NCBI GenBank assembly: GCA_018378775.1 | Contig: JAGZWV010000001.1 | Location: forward strand, 1 to 64,000 | Reading direction: 5' to 3' | DNA length: 64,000 nucleotides | Source of the DNA: Collinsella sp. | GTDB lineage: Bacteria; Actinomycetota; Coriobacteriia; Coriobacteriales; Coriobacteriaceae | In this document: piece by piece, positions 44,306 to 54,409 of the stretch | Layout of the letters: every line of letters begins with the position of its first letter | Numbering within the stretch: position 1 is the stretch's first letter | Made by a program: the position numbers and the translations under genes | Notes under the pieces: generated by a model | What the model was told of the DNA's origin: nothing | Databases searched by the model: none | Seen by the model: only the letters and a program-made list of their open reading frames with translations

Positions 44306-45538
44306 CTAAGCTAGATCCCAAAACAGCTCGAACAGAACATTTCCATCGAGCCAGCCCAGGTGTGTCGGCGCCAGACGAGCTCGAACATGGCCCGCGACGA
44401 CATCTGCCGAAGTGAAGGGTCCCTCATGGACTCCGAGCGTCTCGGGCACCCAAGTGGCAAGACCCAATTCGAGCGCGCGATCGCAAGCAGCTGTCAGCTC
44501 ATCGGCCGGGATGACGCAAGCTGCACGAACCAACAGGTCGGACGCAACACCGCCCGTCATGCGACAAGACAGCATCAGGTCTTCAGCCGCAGCCTCACGC
44601 TGCGACAGATATTCGGCCTCAAACGCCGTCGCGTCATCGTCACGTTGCACCAGACGCACGCGGTACGCATCGCCTCGAGAAGACACGCCGGGGAACAAAC
44701 CTGCGAGACGGTCGAAATCCTCGGCGTCGAGCATGCCCGCGGCAGAACGACCCAGGCCCAGATAGCCCCGTCCGGTCCAGTAGGCAATGTTATGGGCGCA
44801 CTCATGGCCGTCGAGCGCGTAGCTCGCCACCTCATACGGGTGATAGCCGGCGGCACCCAGGAGCTCGCGTGCCAAGTCCATGCACGAAGCCTGAAAATCC
44901 TCGTCGGGCTCGAGCGACTCGTCGCGGCGCGCCATGCGATAAAGGGGCGTCCCCTCCTCAAGCGTGAGCGGGTAGACCGACACATGATGCGGGGCCGCCA
45001 CCAGCACGCCATCGAGCGTGCGCTTCCAACTCGCTGCGGTCTGCCCGGGAAGTCCGCACATAAGGTCGCACGACACATCAAGCCCAGCGTTCTTGACCGT
45101 CGCGATGGCGGCGAGCGCCCGATCGGCATCGTGAATACGGCCGATGGCAGTAAGTTCGGCGTTATCGAGCGTTTGCACGCCCAGAGAGACGCGTGTGACA
45201 CCAACCTTGACAAGTGCAGTAGCAAGCTCGGCGGTCAGCGACTCGGGATTGGCCTCGCAGGTAAACTCAACGGGGGCACACCACGCACGAATACGCCGCG
45301 CCAGCTCCACCAGGCGCTCCCCCGCCAGCGACGGCGTACCGCCGCCAACATAGACGGTGCGGATCTGGTCAAGGGCATCAGCCTTGCCAAAAGCATCGAG
45401 ACGCGCGAACAACTGCTCAAAATAGGCATCGAGCGCAGCGCTCAGGTCGCACGGAGCAAAACTGCGCGAGTCAAAGTCGCAGTACCGGCACTTTTGGGCG
45501 CAAAACGGCACGTGCACGTACAGTGCGGTAACGGCCAC
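44306..45538 (-). CDS. hemW: Heme chaperone HemW (radical SAM, HemN-like)
   Basis: Radical-SAM family heme-binding chaperone of 410 residues, beginning ALYVHVPFCAQKCRYCDF with C-x3-C-x2-C and followed by YVGGGTPSL. It lacks the extra N-terminal part of true coproporphyrinogen dehydrogenase HemN. The lepA-hemW association is common in Gram-positives. GTG 45538 lies nine bases after a GGAGG within the end of dusB. Confidence 0.9.
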   Translation of the reverse strand: MAVTALYVHVPFCAQKCRYCDFDSRSFAPCDLSAALDAYFEQLFARLDAFGKADALDQIRTVYVGGGTPSLAGERLVELARRIRAWCAPVEFTCEANPESLTAELATALVKVGVTRVSLGVQTLDNAELTAIGRIHDADRALAAIATVKNAGLDVSCDLMCGLPGQTAASWKRTLDGVLVAAPHHVSVYPLTLEEGTPLYRMARRDESLEPDEDFQASCMDLARELLGAAGYHPYEVASYALDGHECAHNIAYWTGRGYLGLGRSAAGMLDAEDFDRLAGLFPGVSSRGDAYRVRLVQRDDDATAFEAEYLSQREAAAEDLMLSCRMTGGVASDLLVRAACVIPADELTAACDRALELGLATWVPETLGVHEGPFTSADVVAGHVRARLAPTHLGWLDGNVLFELFWDLA

Positions 45539-45540
45539 CC

Positions 45541-46584
45541 TTAAGCCTCCAGAGGATGAGGGGGCACCGATTCGCCGGCGGCAAGGGCGGCCTCGCAGGC
45601 CACCACATCGCGCTCGATCTCATCGACCAGTGCCATAAACTCCTCGTAAGTGGAACAGCGCACCACATGGGCACGCCAAGCGGCGGCATGGGGCATGCCT
45701 TTTAAGTACCAGCTTGCATACGTGCGGGCACGCGACATGAGCGGCAGGAGCTCATGCGTCAGCGTTAGGTGCTCACGCAGGGCGTCCAGGCGCTCGACCG
45801 AGCTGCGCGGCGACACCGGTATGCCATCGAGCGCAAGAGCGCGAGCATCACCAAAGACCCAGGGATTACCGTAGATACCGCGCGCGATAAACACCGCGCT
45901 GGCACCCGAGTTGCGCAGATGCTCCGCGGCATCCTCGGCCGAGAACACATCGCCCGAACCAATCACGGGAATCTCAACGGCGTCGGCAACCTCATCGACG
46001 ACCGACCAATCGGCCTGGCCCGTATAGAGCTGCGTGGCGCAACGACCATGCACGGCGACTGCGGCAGCCCCTGCGCCCTCAAGCATCTGGGCAAATGTCG
46101 CGGCATTGCGGTCCTCGGCATAAAAACCTTTGCGAATCTTGACGGTCACGGGCACGTGCGCCGCGCCCACCGTGGCCTCGACGATCTTCTCCGCCAGGTC
46201 GGGCGTGCGCATGAGCGCCGAGCCCTCGCCCTTGGTAACGACCTTGCGGGCGGGGCATGCCATATTGATATCGATGAGCGACAGGCGATCGCCAACGCGC
46301 TCCTCGACGGCAGCGACGGCGCTCGCAAACTGATCGGGCTTGGAGCCAAAGAGTTGCACGCAAATCTGCTGCTCCTCGTCGGCCGGTAGCACCAGGCGCC
46401 AGGTCTTGTTGCTGGCATAGGCAAGGCCCGCCACGCTCACCATCTCGCTGTAGGCAAGGTTGGCACCGCGACGGCGGCACATGATGCGGTAGGCAGGGTC
46501 GGTCACGCCCGCCATGGGAGCCATAAGGAACGGCTGCTCGGCATAGGCGCCCAGCAGCCGCTTGCTGTATTCAGAAAGCGCCAT
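45541..46584 (-). CDS. dusB: tRNA-dihydrouridine synthase
   Basis: FMN enzyme reducing uridines in the tRNA D-loop. The 347 residues begin with the family start FLMAPMAGVTDPAYR. The active-site cysteine is in DINMACPARKV, where the usual NMGCP reads NMACP. VHGRCATQLYTGQAD contributes to FMN and tRNA binding. It starts four bases after lepA ends, so the two are likely co-transcribed. Subtype B is chosen by general likeness and is less certain than the family. Confidence 0.9.
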   Translation of the reverse strand: MALSEYSKRLLGAYAEQPFLMAPMAGVTDPAYRIMCRRRGANLAYSEMVSVAGLAYASNKTWRLVLPADEEQQICVQLFGSKPDQFASAVAAVEERVGDRLSLIDINMACPARKVVTKGEGSALMRTPDLAEKIVEATVGAAHVPVTVKIRKGFYAEDRNAATFAQMLEGAGAAAVAVHGRCATQLYTGQADWSVVDEVADAVEIPVIGSGDVFSAEDAAEHLRNSGASAVFIARGIYGNPWVFGDARALALDGIPVSPRSSVERLDALREHLTLTHELLPLMSRARTYASWYLKGMPHAAAWRAHVVRCSTYEEFMALVDEIERDVVACEAALAAGESVPPHPLEA

Positions 46585-46588
46585 AGAC

Positions 46589-48400
46589 CTACTCGTCCAC
46601 CTTGAGGATCGCCATAAAGGCCTCCTGCGGGACCTCGACCGATCCGATGGCCTTCATGCGCTTCTTGCCCTCTTTCTGCTTCTCGAGCAGCTTGCGCTTA
46701 CGCGAGATATCGCCGCCGTAGCACTTAGCAAGCACGTCCTTGCGACGCGCCTTGACGGTGGAGCGGGCAATGATCTTATTGCCGATAGCACCCTGGATGG
46801 GCACCTCGAACAGCTGACGCGGGATGATCTCCTTAAGCTTGTCGCACAGGCCACGGGCCAGACCATAGGCCTTGTCCTTGTGGACGATAAACGACAGCGC
46901 GTCCACCTCGTCGCCCGAAAGCAAGATATCGAGCTTAACGAGCTCGGAGGGACGGTACTCGTTGAACTCGTAGTCGAGCGAGGCATAGCCCTTGGTACGA
47001 CTCTTGAGCTGGTCAAAGAAGTCCAGGATGAGCTCGGCGAGCGGCATGTCAAAGCGCATCTCGACCGATTTGCTCGTGAGATGGATCATGTCGGTTGTAA
47101 TGCCACGGTGCTCGATAGCGAGCTGCATGACGGCACCCGTATACTCGGGCGGGCAGATGATCTTAGCCTTGAGGTAGGGTTCCTCGATACGCTCGATGCG
47201 CGTGGCCTCGGGAAGATCCTGCGGGCTACGGACATCAATCATCTCGCCGTCAGTCTTGTAGACGTGATAGTCCACCGAGGGGCTCGTGGCAATGAGGTCC
47301 AAGTTGAACTCGCGCTCCAGGCGTTCCTTGACGACCTCCATGTGCAGCAGGCCCAGGAAGCCCACGCGGAAGCCAAAGCCGAGCGCCACCGAGGTCTCGG
47401 GCTCCCACACCAACGACGGGTCGTTGACGTGCAGCTTATCGAGGGCGTCACGCAGGTTCTCGTAGTCCTTGTTATCGATCGGGAACAGGCCCGTATAGAC
47501 CATGGGCTTGGCCTCGCGGTAACCAGGAAGCGGCTCGGGGCAGGGGTTCGACGCCCAGGTAAGGGTGTCGCCCACGCGAACGGCCTCGGGGTCCTTCAGG
47601 CCCGTGACCACGTAGCCGACCTCGCCAACCGTCAGCGCGTCAACCGGGGTCTCGGCAGGACGCTTGACGCCCACGCCGTCGACCAAAAAGTCGCCCTCTG
47701 CCTGCATCATGCGCAGGGTATCGCCCTTTTTGATGGAGCCGTCAAAGACGCGCACCGTGGCCACCACGCCGCGATACTCGTCAAAGTACGAATCCAGAAT
47801 GAGCGCTTTGAGCGGCGCGTTCGCATCGCCCTTAGGCGGAGAGATCAAAAAGACGATGGACTCTAGCAGATCGTGAATACCCTCGCCGGTCTTGCCCGAC
47901 ACGCACACGGCATCATCGGCGGGAATCGCCAGGTCATCCTCGATCTCGGTCTTGACCTCGTCGGGATGGGCCGAGGGCAGGTCAATCTTGTTGATGGCAG
48001 GAACAATATCCAGATTGGCGTTCATAGCGAGCGTCGCGTTGGAGACGGTCTGCGCCTCGACGCCCTGCGTGGCGTCGACAACGAGCACCGCGCCCTCACA
48101 GGCTGCCAGCGAGCGCGAGACCTCGTAGGTAAAGTCAACGTGGCCCGGCGTATCGATCAGGTTGAACTGATACGTCTCGCCATCGTCGGCGTCATAGGAA
48201 ACGCGGACGGCATTGGACTTGATCGTAATGCCGCGCTCGCGCTCGATATCCATGGTGTCGAGCAGCTGCGACTCCATGTCGCGCTCGTCGACGGTATGGG
48301 TGAGCTCGAGGATACGGTCACTGATCGTGGACTTGCCATGGTCGATGTGCGCAACAATTGAGAAGTTGCGGATGTGGGAAATGTCAATTGAAGTATTCAT
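46589..48400 (-). CDS. lepA: Translation elongation factor 4 (LepA)
   Basis: Ribosome-dependent GTPase acting in back-translocation or 30S assembly. The 603 residues hold G1 AHIDHGKST, the switch ERERGITIKS, DTPGHVDFTYEVSRS, NKIDLPSA and the LepA-specific C-terminal domain (YGGDISRKRKLLEKQKEGKKRMK). The downstream ATG 48400 is chosen over 48460, which would run through the rpsT terminator hairpin. The ribosome site is weak. Confidence 0.96.
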   Translation of the reverse strand: MNTSIDISHIRNFSIVAHIDHGKSTISDRILELTHTVDERDMESQLLDTMDIERERGITIKSNAVRVSYDADDGETYQFNLIDTPGHVDFTYEVSRSLAACEGAVLVVDATQGVEAQTVSNATLAMNANLDIVPAINKIDLPSAHPDEVKTEIEDDLAIPADDAVCVSGKTGEGIHDLLESIVFLISPPKGDANAPLKALILDSYFDEYRGVVATVRVFDGSIKKGDTLRMMQAEGDFLVDGVGVKRPAETPVDALTVGEVGYVVTGLKDPEAVRVGDTLTWASNPCPEPLPGYREAKPMVYTGLFPIDNKDYENLRDALDKLHVNDPSLVWEPETSVALGFGFRVGFLGLLHMEVVKERLEREFNLDLIATSPSVDYHVYKTDGEMIDVRSPQDLPEATRIERIEEPYLKAKIICPPEYTGAVMQLAIEHRGITTDMIHLTSKSVEMRFDMPLAELILDFFDQLKSRTKGYASLDYEFNEYRPSELVKLDILLSGDEVDALSFIVHKDKAYGLARGLCDKLKEIIPRQLFEVPIQGAIGNKIIARSTVKARRKDVLAKCYGGDISRKRKLLEKQKEGKKRMKAIGSVEVPQEAFMAILKVDE

Positions 48401-48430
48401 GCGGACTATCTTACCCGAGCGATACAAAAA

Positions 48431-48460
48431 ATGGAGCCTGTTCCATAAAACAGGCTCCAT
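48431..48460 (-). terminator. Terminator of rpsT
   Basis: ATGGAGCCTGTT (48431-48442) pairs perfectly with 48449-48460 and is followed on the minus strand by TTTTTTG. It lies 37 bases after rpsT and just ahead of lepA. Confidence 0.9.
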
Positions 48461-48496
48461 TTATGCGCGTAATCTGTGTGGTGTGAAATTTACAAC

Positions 48497-48763
48497 TTAG
48501 GCGTTGATGCTGTTCACGAGCTTGGCAAGACCGGACTTGCGGTTGGAAGCCTGGTTCTTGTGGATAACATGCTTGGCGGCAGCCATGTCGAGACGCTTGG
48601 TGACGGTCTTGAGGGCAGCCTGGGCCTTCTCGGCGTCGCCCTCGGCGACGGCGGACTGGACGTGCTTGGTCAGCGTCTTGAGCTCGGACTTGACAGCCTT
48701 GTTACGCATGCGAGCTGCCTCATTGGTGCGGATACGCTTCTTCTGAGACTTGATGTTTGCCAC
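48497..48763 (-). CDS. rpsT: 30S ribosomal protein S20
   Basis: Small 16S rRNA-binding protein of 88 residues, starting at GTG 48763 (VANIKSQKKRIRTNEAAR) with AAGGA upstream. The length and basic composition are typical. It is a single-gene unit between holA and lepA with its own terminator. Confidence 0.95.
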   Translation of the reverse strand: MANIKSQKKRIRTNEAARMRNKAVKSELKTLTKHVQSAVAEGDAEKAQAALKTVTKRLDMAAAKHVIHKNQASNRKSGLAKLVNSINA

Positions 48764-48896
48764 TTCTGGAGTTCCTTTCGAGTTCCTTGCAAAAAATGTA
48801 TGACACCTCTGAGACACGGTGAGGTCATGCAAGCGCCTACTATAGCACGCTCCCCCTCAAAGGGATAGAACGAATTTGTCAAATAGGCAGGTATCA

Positions 48897-49859
48897 TCAC
48901 GATTTTCTCAAGATGTTCGTAATCCAGAGCAAAAGCGCGGTCTGAGAATCGGCCGAACCCTTCAGCGCGAGCTCCACATCGACCGCGCCCTCGAGCGCTG
49001 CGACGAGCTCTGCCATCGAAAAGCGACGTGACCAGGTCAGGTGATTCTTGACCTGCCAGGACTGGAGCTTAAGTGTTGCGGCCAACTCACGACCCTGTCC
49101 GCGCGCATCGAGCGCCTTGGCAACGACAAGCTCGCGGATGCGGCCGCACAGCAATGTGTAAGTCCACACGTAGCTCTTGGCGGGCAGTAGATTGAAGAGT
49201 TCGAGCGAGCGGCGCATGTCACGGGCCGAGACCGCATTGAGAAAGTCCCAGGGCTGAACCTCGGCCGTACGTACAATCCAGCGCTCAACGTCGGCAAGCT
49301 CAATCTGGAGCGCCTCGACCATCTGGGCAAGCTTAGCCAAGTCGTTATCGAGCATGCGGGTGTTCTCACCCGAACGCGAGACGAGCTCCTCGGCGGCCGA
49401 CGTCGAGATCGACTTGCCGTGCTGCGTCGCCATCTGCTGAACGCGGCGCGGTAGCTCCCAGCGCTTGGTGCCGGAGCAATCGATCACGGCCTTCTTGTCG
49501 ATCTTGGCGATCGCCTTATACAGGCGCGTGTTCTTGGCAAGCGAGTCGGCGATGATGAGGCAGACCGTTGTGGGGCTGGGACTTGCGAGGTACTCGACGA
49601 GCGGCTCCGAGACAGCCTTAGCGAGCTTTGAGCAGCCATCAAGGATTACCAAGCGAAACTCGCTGCCCATCGGAAAGGTGTTAAGCGATCCGATAATGGA
49701 CTCGATATCGGGGTCCTTAGTCATGTCGCGCTCGTCGAGGTTAAACTCGACCATACCCGACTTTTCCAGACGCGCTTTCATACGCGAGACGGCGTGATCG
49801 CGCTTGACTCCGTCGGTACCGACGATCAGATATGCCGGCAGCAGACCGGTTTCGGACAT
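48897..49859 (-). CDS. holA: DNA polymerase III subunit delta
   Basis: Clamp-loader subunit that opens the sliding clamp. The 320 residues show the family pattern LLPAYLIVGTDGVKRDHAVSRM at the start, NTFPMGSEFRLVIL and LDNDLAKLA. ATG 49859 follows GGGAGGGG. The comEA-comEC-holA-rpsT order is widely conserved in Gram-positives. Confidence 0.93.
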   Translation of the reverse strand: MSETGLLPAYLIVGTDGVKRDHAVSRMKARLEKSGMVEFNLDERDMTKDPDIESIIGSLNTFPMGSEFRLVILDGCSKLAKAVSEPLVEYLASPSPTTVCLIIADSLAKNTRLYKAIAKIDKKAVIDCSGTKRWELPRRVQQMATQHGKSISTSAAEELVSRSGENTRMLDNDLAKLAQMVEALQIELADVERWIVRTAEVQPWDFLNAVSARDMRRSLELFNLLPAKSYVWTYTLLCGRIRELVVAKALDARGQGRELAATLKLQSWQVKNHLTWSRRFSMAELVAALEGAVDVELALKGSADSQTALLLWITNILRKS

Positions 49860-49937
49860 TGCGCTCCCCTCCCGCAGGCCTTCGTATTCGTTCCGTGCCA
49901 TTCTAGCCCAGGGGCCCACCACACGCCAACGACGTCG

Positions 49938-52241
49938 TCACGGTCCCTGGCATCGCATCGCAAAGCCATTCTCAGTCGGCGTGACGGTAATGTCGCCGTG
50001 TTCGATGGTGCACGCGAACACGCCGCCCGCTTCCTTCACGGCATCGATGCAGGCATCGGACGGATGACCGTATCGATTCCCCTCGCCCGCGCTCGCGAGG
50101 GAAAGCTCGGGTCTCAGAATCTCCAGCAGCGCGGCATCGACCGAAACCTTGGAGCCGTGATGCCCGAGTTTAAGGACATCGATATCCCCCACCTCCTGCA
50201 CGAATTCCCGTTCTTGGTCGAGCTCGGCATCACCGGTGAGGAGCATGCGCAGGCCCTTGTCTTCCTGAACATAAGAGAGCAGCAGGACAAGCGAGTCCTC
50301 ATTGCCCTCGCCATCCACGGACTCGAATGGCCACATCACGCGGGCGCAAAATGAGCCGATGTCGACCGTATCCCCATGGCGCACCTGCCGATACTCCACG
50401 CCAGGTCGGTTCAATACCTCGGCAGGAGCATCCTCCAGCGCATCTGCCGCCACGGCAATCGTTCCGACCGAAAACTGTTCGAGCACGGCAGGCAGACCAC
50501 CCCAGTGATCCTCATCCCAATGCGTCACAAAGACGGCATCGATATGGTGCACATTATTGCGAACCAACGCCGCCACCACGCGCTCGTCGAGCCCGCAGTC
50601 GACGAGCGCTACTGTGCCGCCCTGGCGGATAAGAATCGCATCGGCCTGGCCCACATCGAGCACCGTCACCGAAGGCGGAGCGAATCGATCCCAGTAGAAG
50701 TACGGAATCGCAGCCAAGAGCACCAGGCACGTAAGCCCCACCGCCATAGGACGTGCACGGGGACGCGGCCACCAGACCAGCAGAAACGCCAGCAAACACG
50801 GCACTAGGTAAATCCACATGCTATCGGGCGGCACACTCACGGATGCACCCGGCACGGCGGCAAACAGCTGCTCGAAGAACAGCGCGCAACGGGCGGCAAT
50901 CATGGGCACAACAAGCGCCCAAGTCCGCAACGGTGCCACGAGCGAAAAGGGAACCATCACAATCGACACAGCAAGCAGTACGCTCACCACCGGACCGATG
51001 ACCGCATTTGCCAGCGGAGCAATGAGCGAGAACGTACCGAAGGCGGGAATGGTAATGGGAAGAGTCGCCAGTTGCGAACACAGCGTGACGGAAAGCATGC
51101 TGGCGACGCCCGATGGCACACCCAGCTCACCCAAAGCGAAGGTCCCATAGGGGCAAAAGCACAGAATGGCTAAGACGCTGACACATGAAAGCTGAAAGCC
51201 CATCTCGAACAGCACCGTCGGCCGCAGTAGCACAAAGATGGACATGGTTGCGAAGAGTGCCGATGCGCCGTGCCGGCGACGCCCCGCGCCGTTTACGACA
51301 AGCGTCGCGAACACCATGCAGCACGCGCGCACGGCCGAGGAAGACGCGCCCGTAAAAGCAGCGTAGCCCACAAGCGTTATCGCCAATATCGCCCGCTGAA
51401 GACCACGTGAGCACCGAGTCTTTTGCAATACACCCTCGATTACAAACCCCACGATAGCCAAATGGCTGCCCGAGACGGCGATTAGATGCGCCGTTCCCGT
51501 CACCGAAAACCAGTCGCCCGCCGGCTGGGCGCGCAGCTCGGCCGAACGACCACAGGCGACACCGGCTATGAGCGCACGCGCCGGGTCGGTCGCAGGCGCG
51601 ATGGACGCAAGCAGCCCATTTCGCAGCCGAAGCAGCGGCCCCGGAGAGCACTCGTCGACCGACACAATCCGAACGGCTTTAACCTTGCGCACCTCGCCTC
51701 GGAGCACGCGCGATCGTCCATATGCATCGTTCTCAAAACGTGAAACGCGACCGATAACACGCGCGTGCGCCCCGACCTTGAGCTCGAGGTCGCACGATAG
51801 GCGAACCGTTGCCAAGTTCTTACCGTCCGCACGTGCCTCGCAGGTATAGGAATACACGTCGTCGTTTATGGATGGATCGCCCTGCACGATAAACTCGAGG
51901 CTGCTTGCCGCTCGACCGTCGAGCGCCTTCGAGGCGCCTAGCGTGCCCACAGCCCACCACGCCGAGACGACCGCTCCCGCCACGAGACCGACGGACGCGG
52001 CATACAGCCACCGCTTCAAAGGGGCAAGCCGCGCACAAGATTGAGCCAGCACAACGAAGACCGCCGCCGCAACGGGAATGGCCCATAGCGGCCCGACCGC
52101 CGGCACCCGCTCCCTCAGCAGCGCATCAGCGGCCACGTTAAGCACCAAAGCGCAGCTCACGCACATGCCGGCACACAGGGCCATCGTCCACGGCATCAAG
52201 GGCCGCGGAGGCATCACATGCTCGCGCTCGGTCGCACTCAT
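49938..52241 (-). CDS. comEC: DNA uptake channel protein ComEC/Rec2
   Basis: Inner-membrane channel for transforming DNA. The 767 residues have N-terminal membrane helices, an extracellular OB-like DUF4131 region (about 80-190), the Competence domain with many membrane helices (about 225-510) and a C-terminal metallo-beta-lactamase-like domain with VTHWDEDHWGGLP. ATG 52241 overlaps the comEA stop in an ATGA. An intact frame suggests DNA uptake is still selected. Confidence 0.93.
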   Translation of the reverse strand: MSATEREHVMPPRPLMPWTMALCAGMCVSCALVLNVAADALLRERVPAVGPLWAIPVAAAVFVVLAQSCARLAPLKRWLYAASVGLVAGAVVSAWWAVGTLGASKALDGRAASSLEFIVQGDPSINDDVYSYTCEARADGKNLATVRLSCDLELKVGAHARVIGRVSRFENDAYGRSRVLRGEVRKVKAVRIVSVDECSPGPLLRLRNGLLASIAPATDPARALIAGVACGRSAELRAQPAGDWFSVTGTAHLIAVSGSHLAIVGFVIEGVLQKTRCSRGLQRAILAITLVGYAAFTGASSSAVRACCMVFATLVVNGAGRRRHGASALFATMSIFVLLRPTVLFEMGFQLSCVSVLAILCFCPYGTFALGELGVPSGVASMLSVTLCSQLATLPITIPAFGTFSLIAPLANAVIGPVVSVLLAVSIVMVPFSLVAPLRTWALVVPMIAARCALFFEQLFAAVPGASVSVPPDSMWIYLVPCLLAFLLVWWPRPRARPMAVGLTCLVLLAAIPYFYWDRFAPPSVTVLDVGQADAILIRQGGTVALVDCGLDERVVAALVRNNVHHIDAVFVTHWDEDHWGGLPAVLEQFSVGTIAVAADALEDAPAEVLNRPGVEYRQVRHGDTVDIGSFCARVMWPFESVDGEGNEDSLVLLLSYVQEDKGLRMLLTGDAELDQEREFVQEVGDIDVLKLGHHGSKVSVDAALLEILRPELSLASAGEGNRYGHPSDACIDAVKEAGGVFACTIEHGDITVTPTENGFAMRCQGP

Positions 52242-52951
52242 ACGCAGATGCAATCTTTGATTTTGGCAAGCTTCTTCTCGCCGATTCCCGACACACGCAT
52301 CAGATCGTCAACCGAGGCAAAAGCACCGTTCTTTGTACGCTCATCGATAATCGACTGTGCCATGGAGGGACCGATGCCCGAGAGCGTCTGCAGCTCTGCC
52401 GTGCTTGCCGTATTGATGTTGACTAGGCCCGTTGCGCCACTCACGCCCAATGATGCGGAAGCCCCACCATCAACACCGGCTTCCGCAATGGACGCCTGCT
52501 GCTCCCCTACCGTTGGAACGTGGATTTTTTGTCCATCAGTGACCTTAGATGCCCGATTGAGCCCCGTAACGTCTGCCTCGGGCGCCAGCCCGCCGGCGGC
52601 ATCAATCGCCTGAGCCACCCGCGCGCCGTCCTTGAGGCGATATACACCGGGCGACACAACGGCGCCATCGACATCGACATAGACCTCTGCCGCGGCAGAA
52701 GCCTTAGTCGAAGAACCTTCGGATGTCTTTCCGCTCGAGGCATCACCGGATCCCGGCTCCATCAACGAGCCCGTACCGTCAGTGCGCTCAAACGACACAC
52801 CGCCGGCACCGCCGCCAAGGTTCGCCATCGCCAAGCCGCTCGCCATCGCAATGACGACCAGTATCGCCATCACCACTGCCTTATGACCGAGCAGCTTGTC
52901 CGCCAAGCGGTCCATCCGTTTGACCCGTTCGTGTTGTTCGCGCTGCGCCAT
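52238..52951 (-). CDS. comEA: Competence DNA receptor ComEA
   Basis: Membrane-anchored double-stranded DNA receptor for transformation. The 237 residues from ATG 52951 (GGGAGG upstream) have a membrane helix (about 27-45), an SLBB domain (VYVDVDGAVVSPGVYRLKDG, about 108-165) and a C-terminal helix-hairpin-helix (VNINTASTAELQTLSGIGPS, about 178-235). It is coupled to comEC. The promoter carries TTTGGTC repeats like those in front of recA. Confidence 0.93.
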   Translation of the reverse strand: MAQREQHERVKRMDRLADKLLGHKAVVMAILVVIAMASGLAMANLGGGAGGVSFERTDGTGSLMEPGSGDASSGKTSEGSSTKASAAAEVYVDVDGAVVSPGVYRLKDGARVAQAIDAAGGLAPEADVTGLNRASKVTDGQKIHVPTVGEQQASIAEAGVDGGASASLGVSGATGLVNINTASTAELQTLSGIGPSMAQSIIDERTKNGAFASVDDLMRVSGIGEKKLAKIKDCICV

Positions 52952-53008
52952 AGCAAAACCTCCCAACACCATCGTGTCAGGAAAGGAGCCCTGCAACAGC
53001 CACGCTCC

Positions 53009-53051
53009 AAAACCGGTTTTAGCGGTCAAACCAAAAACCGACCAAAACCTT
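53009..53051 (-). promoter_or_regulatory. Palindrome and TTTGGT repeats upstream of comEA
   Basis: AAAACCGGTTTT is a perfect 12-bp palindrome (53009-53020). Next to it, 53029-53051 matches the recA upstream motif at 19 of 23 bases (minus strand AAGGTTTTGGTCGG...). It lies about 60-100 bases before the comEA start and is a candidate site for a competence regulator. Confidence 0.5.
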
Positions 53052-53124
53052 GCACAAATCTGTCCATTTATTCAGGCACACGTCAGCAAATGAACACTTA
53101 GCCGCAAAATGCCCAGATAGCAAA

Positions 53125-53154
53125 AGACCGACGATGCAGGCGCATCGTCGGTCT
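53125..53154 (-). terminator. Terminator of the mihF-gmk-rpoZ-thiI run
   Basis: A 13-bp perfect stem (AGACCGACGATGC and complement) with loop AGGC, followed on the minus strand by TTTTGCTATCT, 11 bases past the thiI stop. Confidence 0.9.
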
Positions 53155-53164
53155 ATGCACAACA

Positions 53165-54409
53165 TTACTCGTGATCTTGGTAAATCTCACGCGGAGCAAG
53201 CTCCGAATGTTTGCGTTTTAAGGTCTTAGGGGCCTTATACGTGTTGCTCTCGAAGTCGATGTACTCGGTCTGCTTGAGCAGGCGCTCGATCATCTCCTCG
53301 TGATCGAACAACTCCCAGGCCTCATGCACGGCATCGAGTTTAGCGTGCGTCTCGGGACGGCGCGGCATAAACAGCGTGCAGCAGTCGGGAGCGGCCTCAG
53401 TCGAGATATCGAACGTACCAATCTCCTCGGCGCGCGCGATGATCTCCTGCTTGTCCGAACCGATGAGAGGGCGGAACACGGGGATCTTCACGGCCTCGTT
53501 GACGGCCATGATGTTCTCAAGCGTTTGGGAGGCAACCTGCCCAAGCGATTCGCCCGTCACGATAGCCTTGGCGCCCTCGATGTGTGCAATGCGCTCGGCA
53601 ACCGAATACATAATGCGGCGATACATGATCACGCGCAGGTTGCTGGGACAGGTCACCGAAATCTCACGCTGGCAGTCGCCAAACGGCACCACGTACAGGC
53701 GGCCGATCTGGACACCTGGCTCAAGCGCACGGATGATGTCCTGCACCAAATACTCGCTCGTATCGGGCGTCTGCGGACGACCGGAGAAATGTACCGGCAC
53801 GCACACCGCGCCGCGACGCGCGAGCATCCAGGTCGCCACCGGAGAATCGATACCCGACGACAACAGCGTCACGACCTTGCCGGCAGAACCCACCGGCAGA
53901 CCGCCCACGCCACGCTCGGAGCGCGCATACACGTAGACGCTACCCTGGACCACCAGTACGTGCACCATCGCATCGGGGTCGTGCATTTGAACCTTTTTAT
54001 CGGGGAAGGCCTCGCACAGTACCTCGCCCACCTGACGATTGATATCAATCGAGGTGAGCTCATAGTCAGTATTGGAGCGCTTGGCGTGCACCTTAAACGA
54101 ATCGAAAGGACCAAACTCGCGCAGTGCCTTCACGGCGGCGGCGCAGTACTCTTGCGGGTCGCGGTTGGTGTGATACGCCAAAGACACACGAGCAACGCCG
54201 GGAACGGTGCGAATGACACGCGCCGCCTCATCGGCCTGATGCTCGTTAAAGGTCACGAGAATATAACCGGAAATTCGAGACACGGCATTCACGGAAAAGG
54301 CGGCCAAGGCCGCCTTGATGTTATCCATGAGGATATGCTCAAAATGTGCGCGGTTCTTACCCTTCAGTCCAACCTCGTGATAGTGGACCAGGCAGACGCG
54401 AGCCGCCAT
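53165..54409 (-). CDS. thiI: tRNA 4-thiouridine synthase ThiI
   Basis: Adds sulfur to U8 of tRNA and may supply sulfur for thiazole. The 414 residues contain a ferredoxin-like and THUMP part (1-165) and the PP-loop ATPase with LLSSGIDSPVATWM. The C-terminal rhodanese domain of E. coli ThiI is absent, as in most Gram-positives. It starts directly after the rpoZ stop codon. Confidence 0.93.
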   Translation of the reverse strand: MAARVCLVHYHEVGLKGKNRAHFEHILMDNIKAALAAFSVNAVSRISGYILVTFNEHQADEAARVIRTVPGVARVSLAYHTNRDPQEYCAAAVKALREFGPFDSFKVHAKRSNTDYELTSIDINRQVGEVLCEAFPDKKVQMHDPDAMVHVLVVQGSVYVYARSERGVGGLPVGSAGKVVTLLSSGIDSPVATWMLARRGAVCVPVHFSGRPQTPDTSEYLVQDIIRALEPGVQIGRLYVVPFGDCQREISVTCPSNLRVIMYRRIMYSVAERIAHIEGAKAIVTGESLGQVASQTLENIMAVNEAVKIPVFRPLIGSDKQEIIARAEEIGTFDISTEAAPDCCTLFMPRRPETHAKLDAVHEAWELFDHEEMIERLLKQTEYIDFESNTYKAPKTLKRKHSELAPREIYQDHE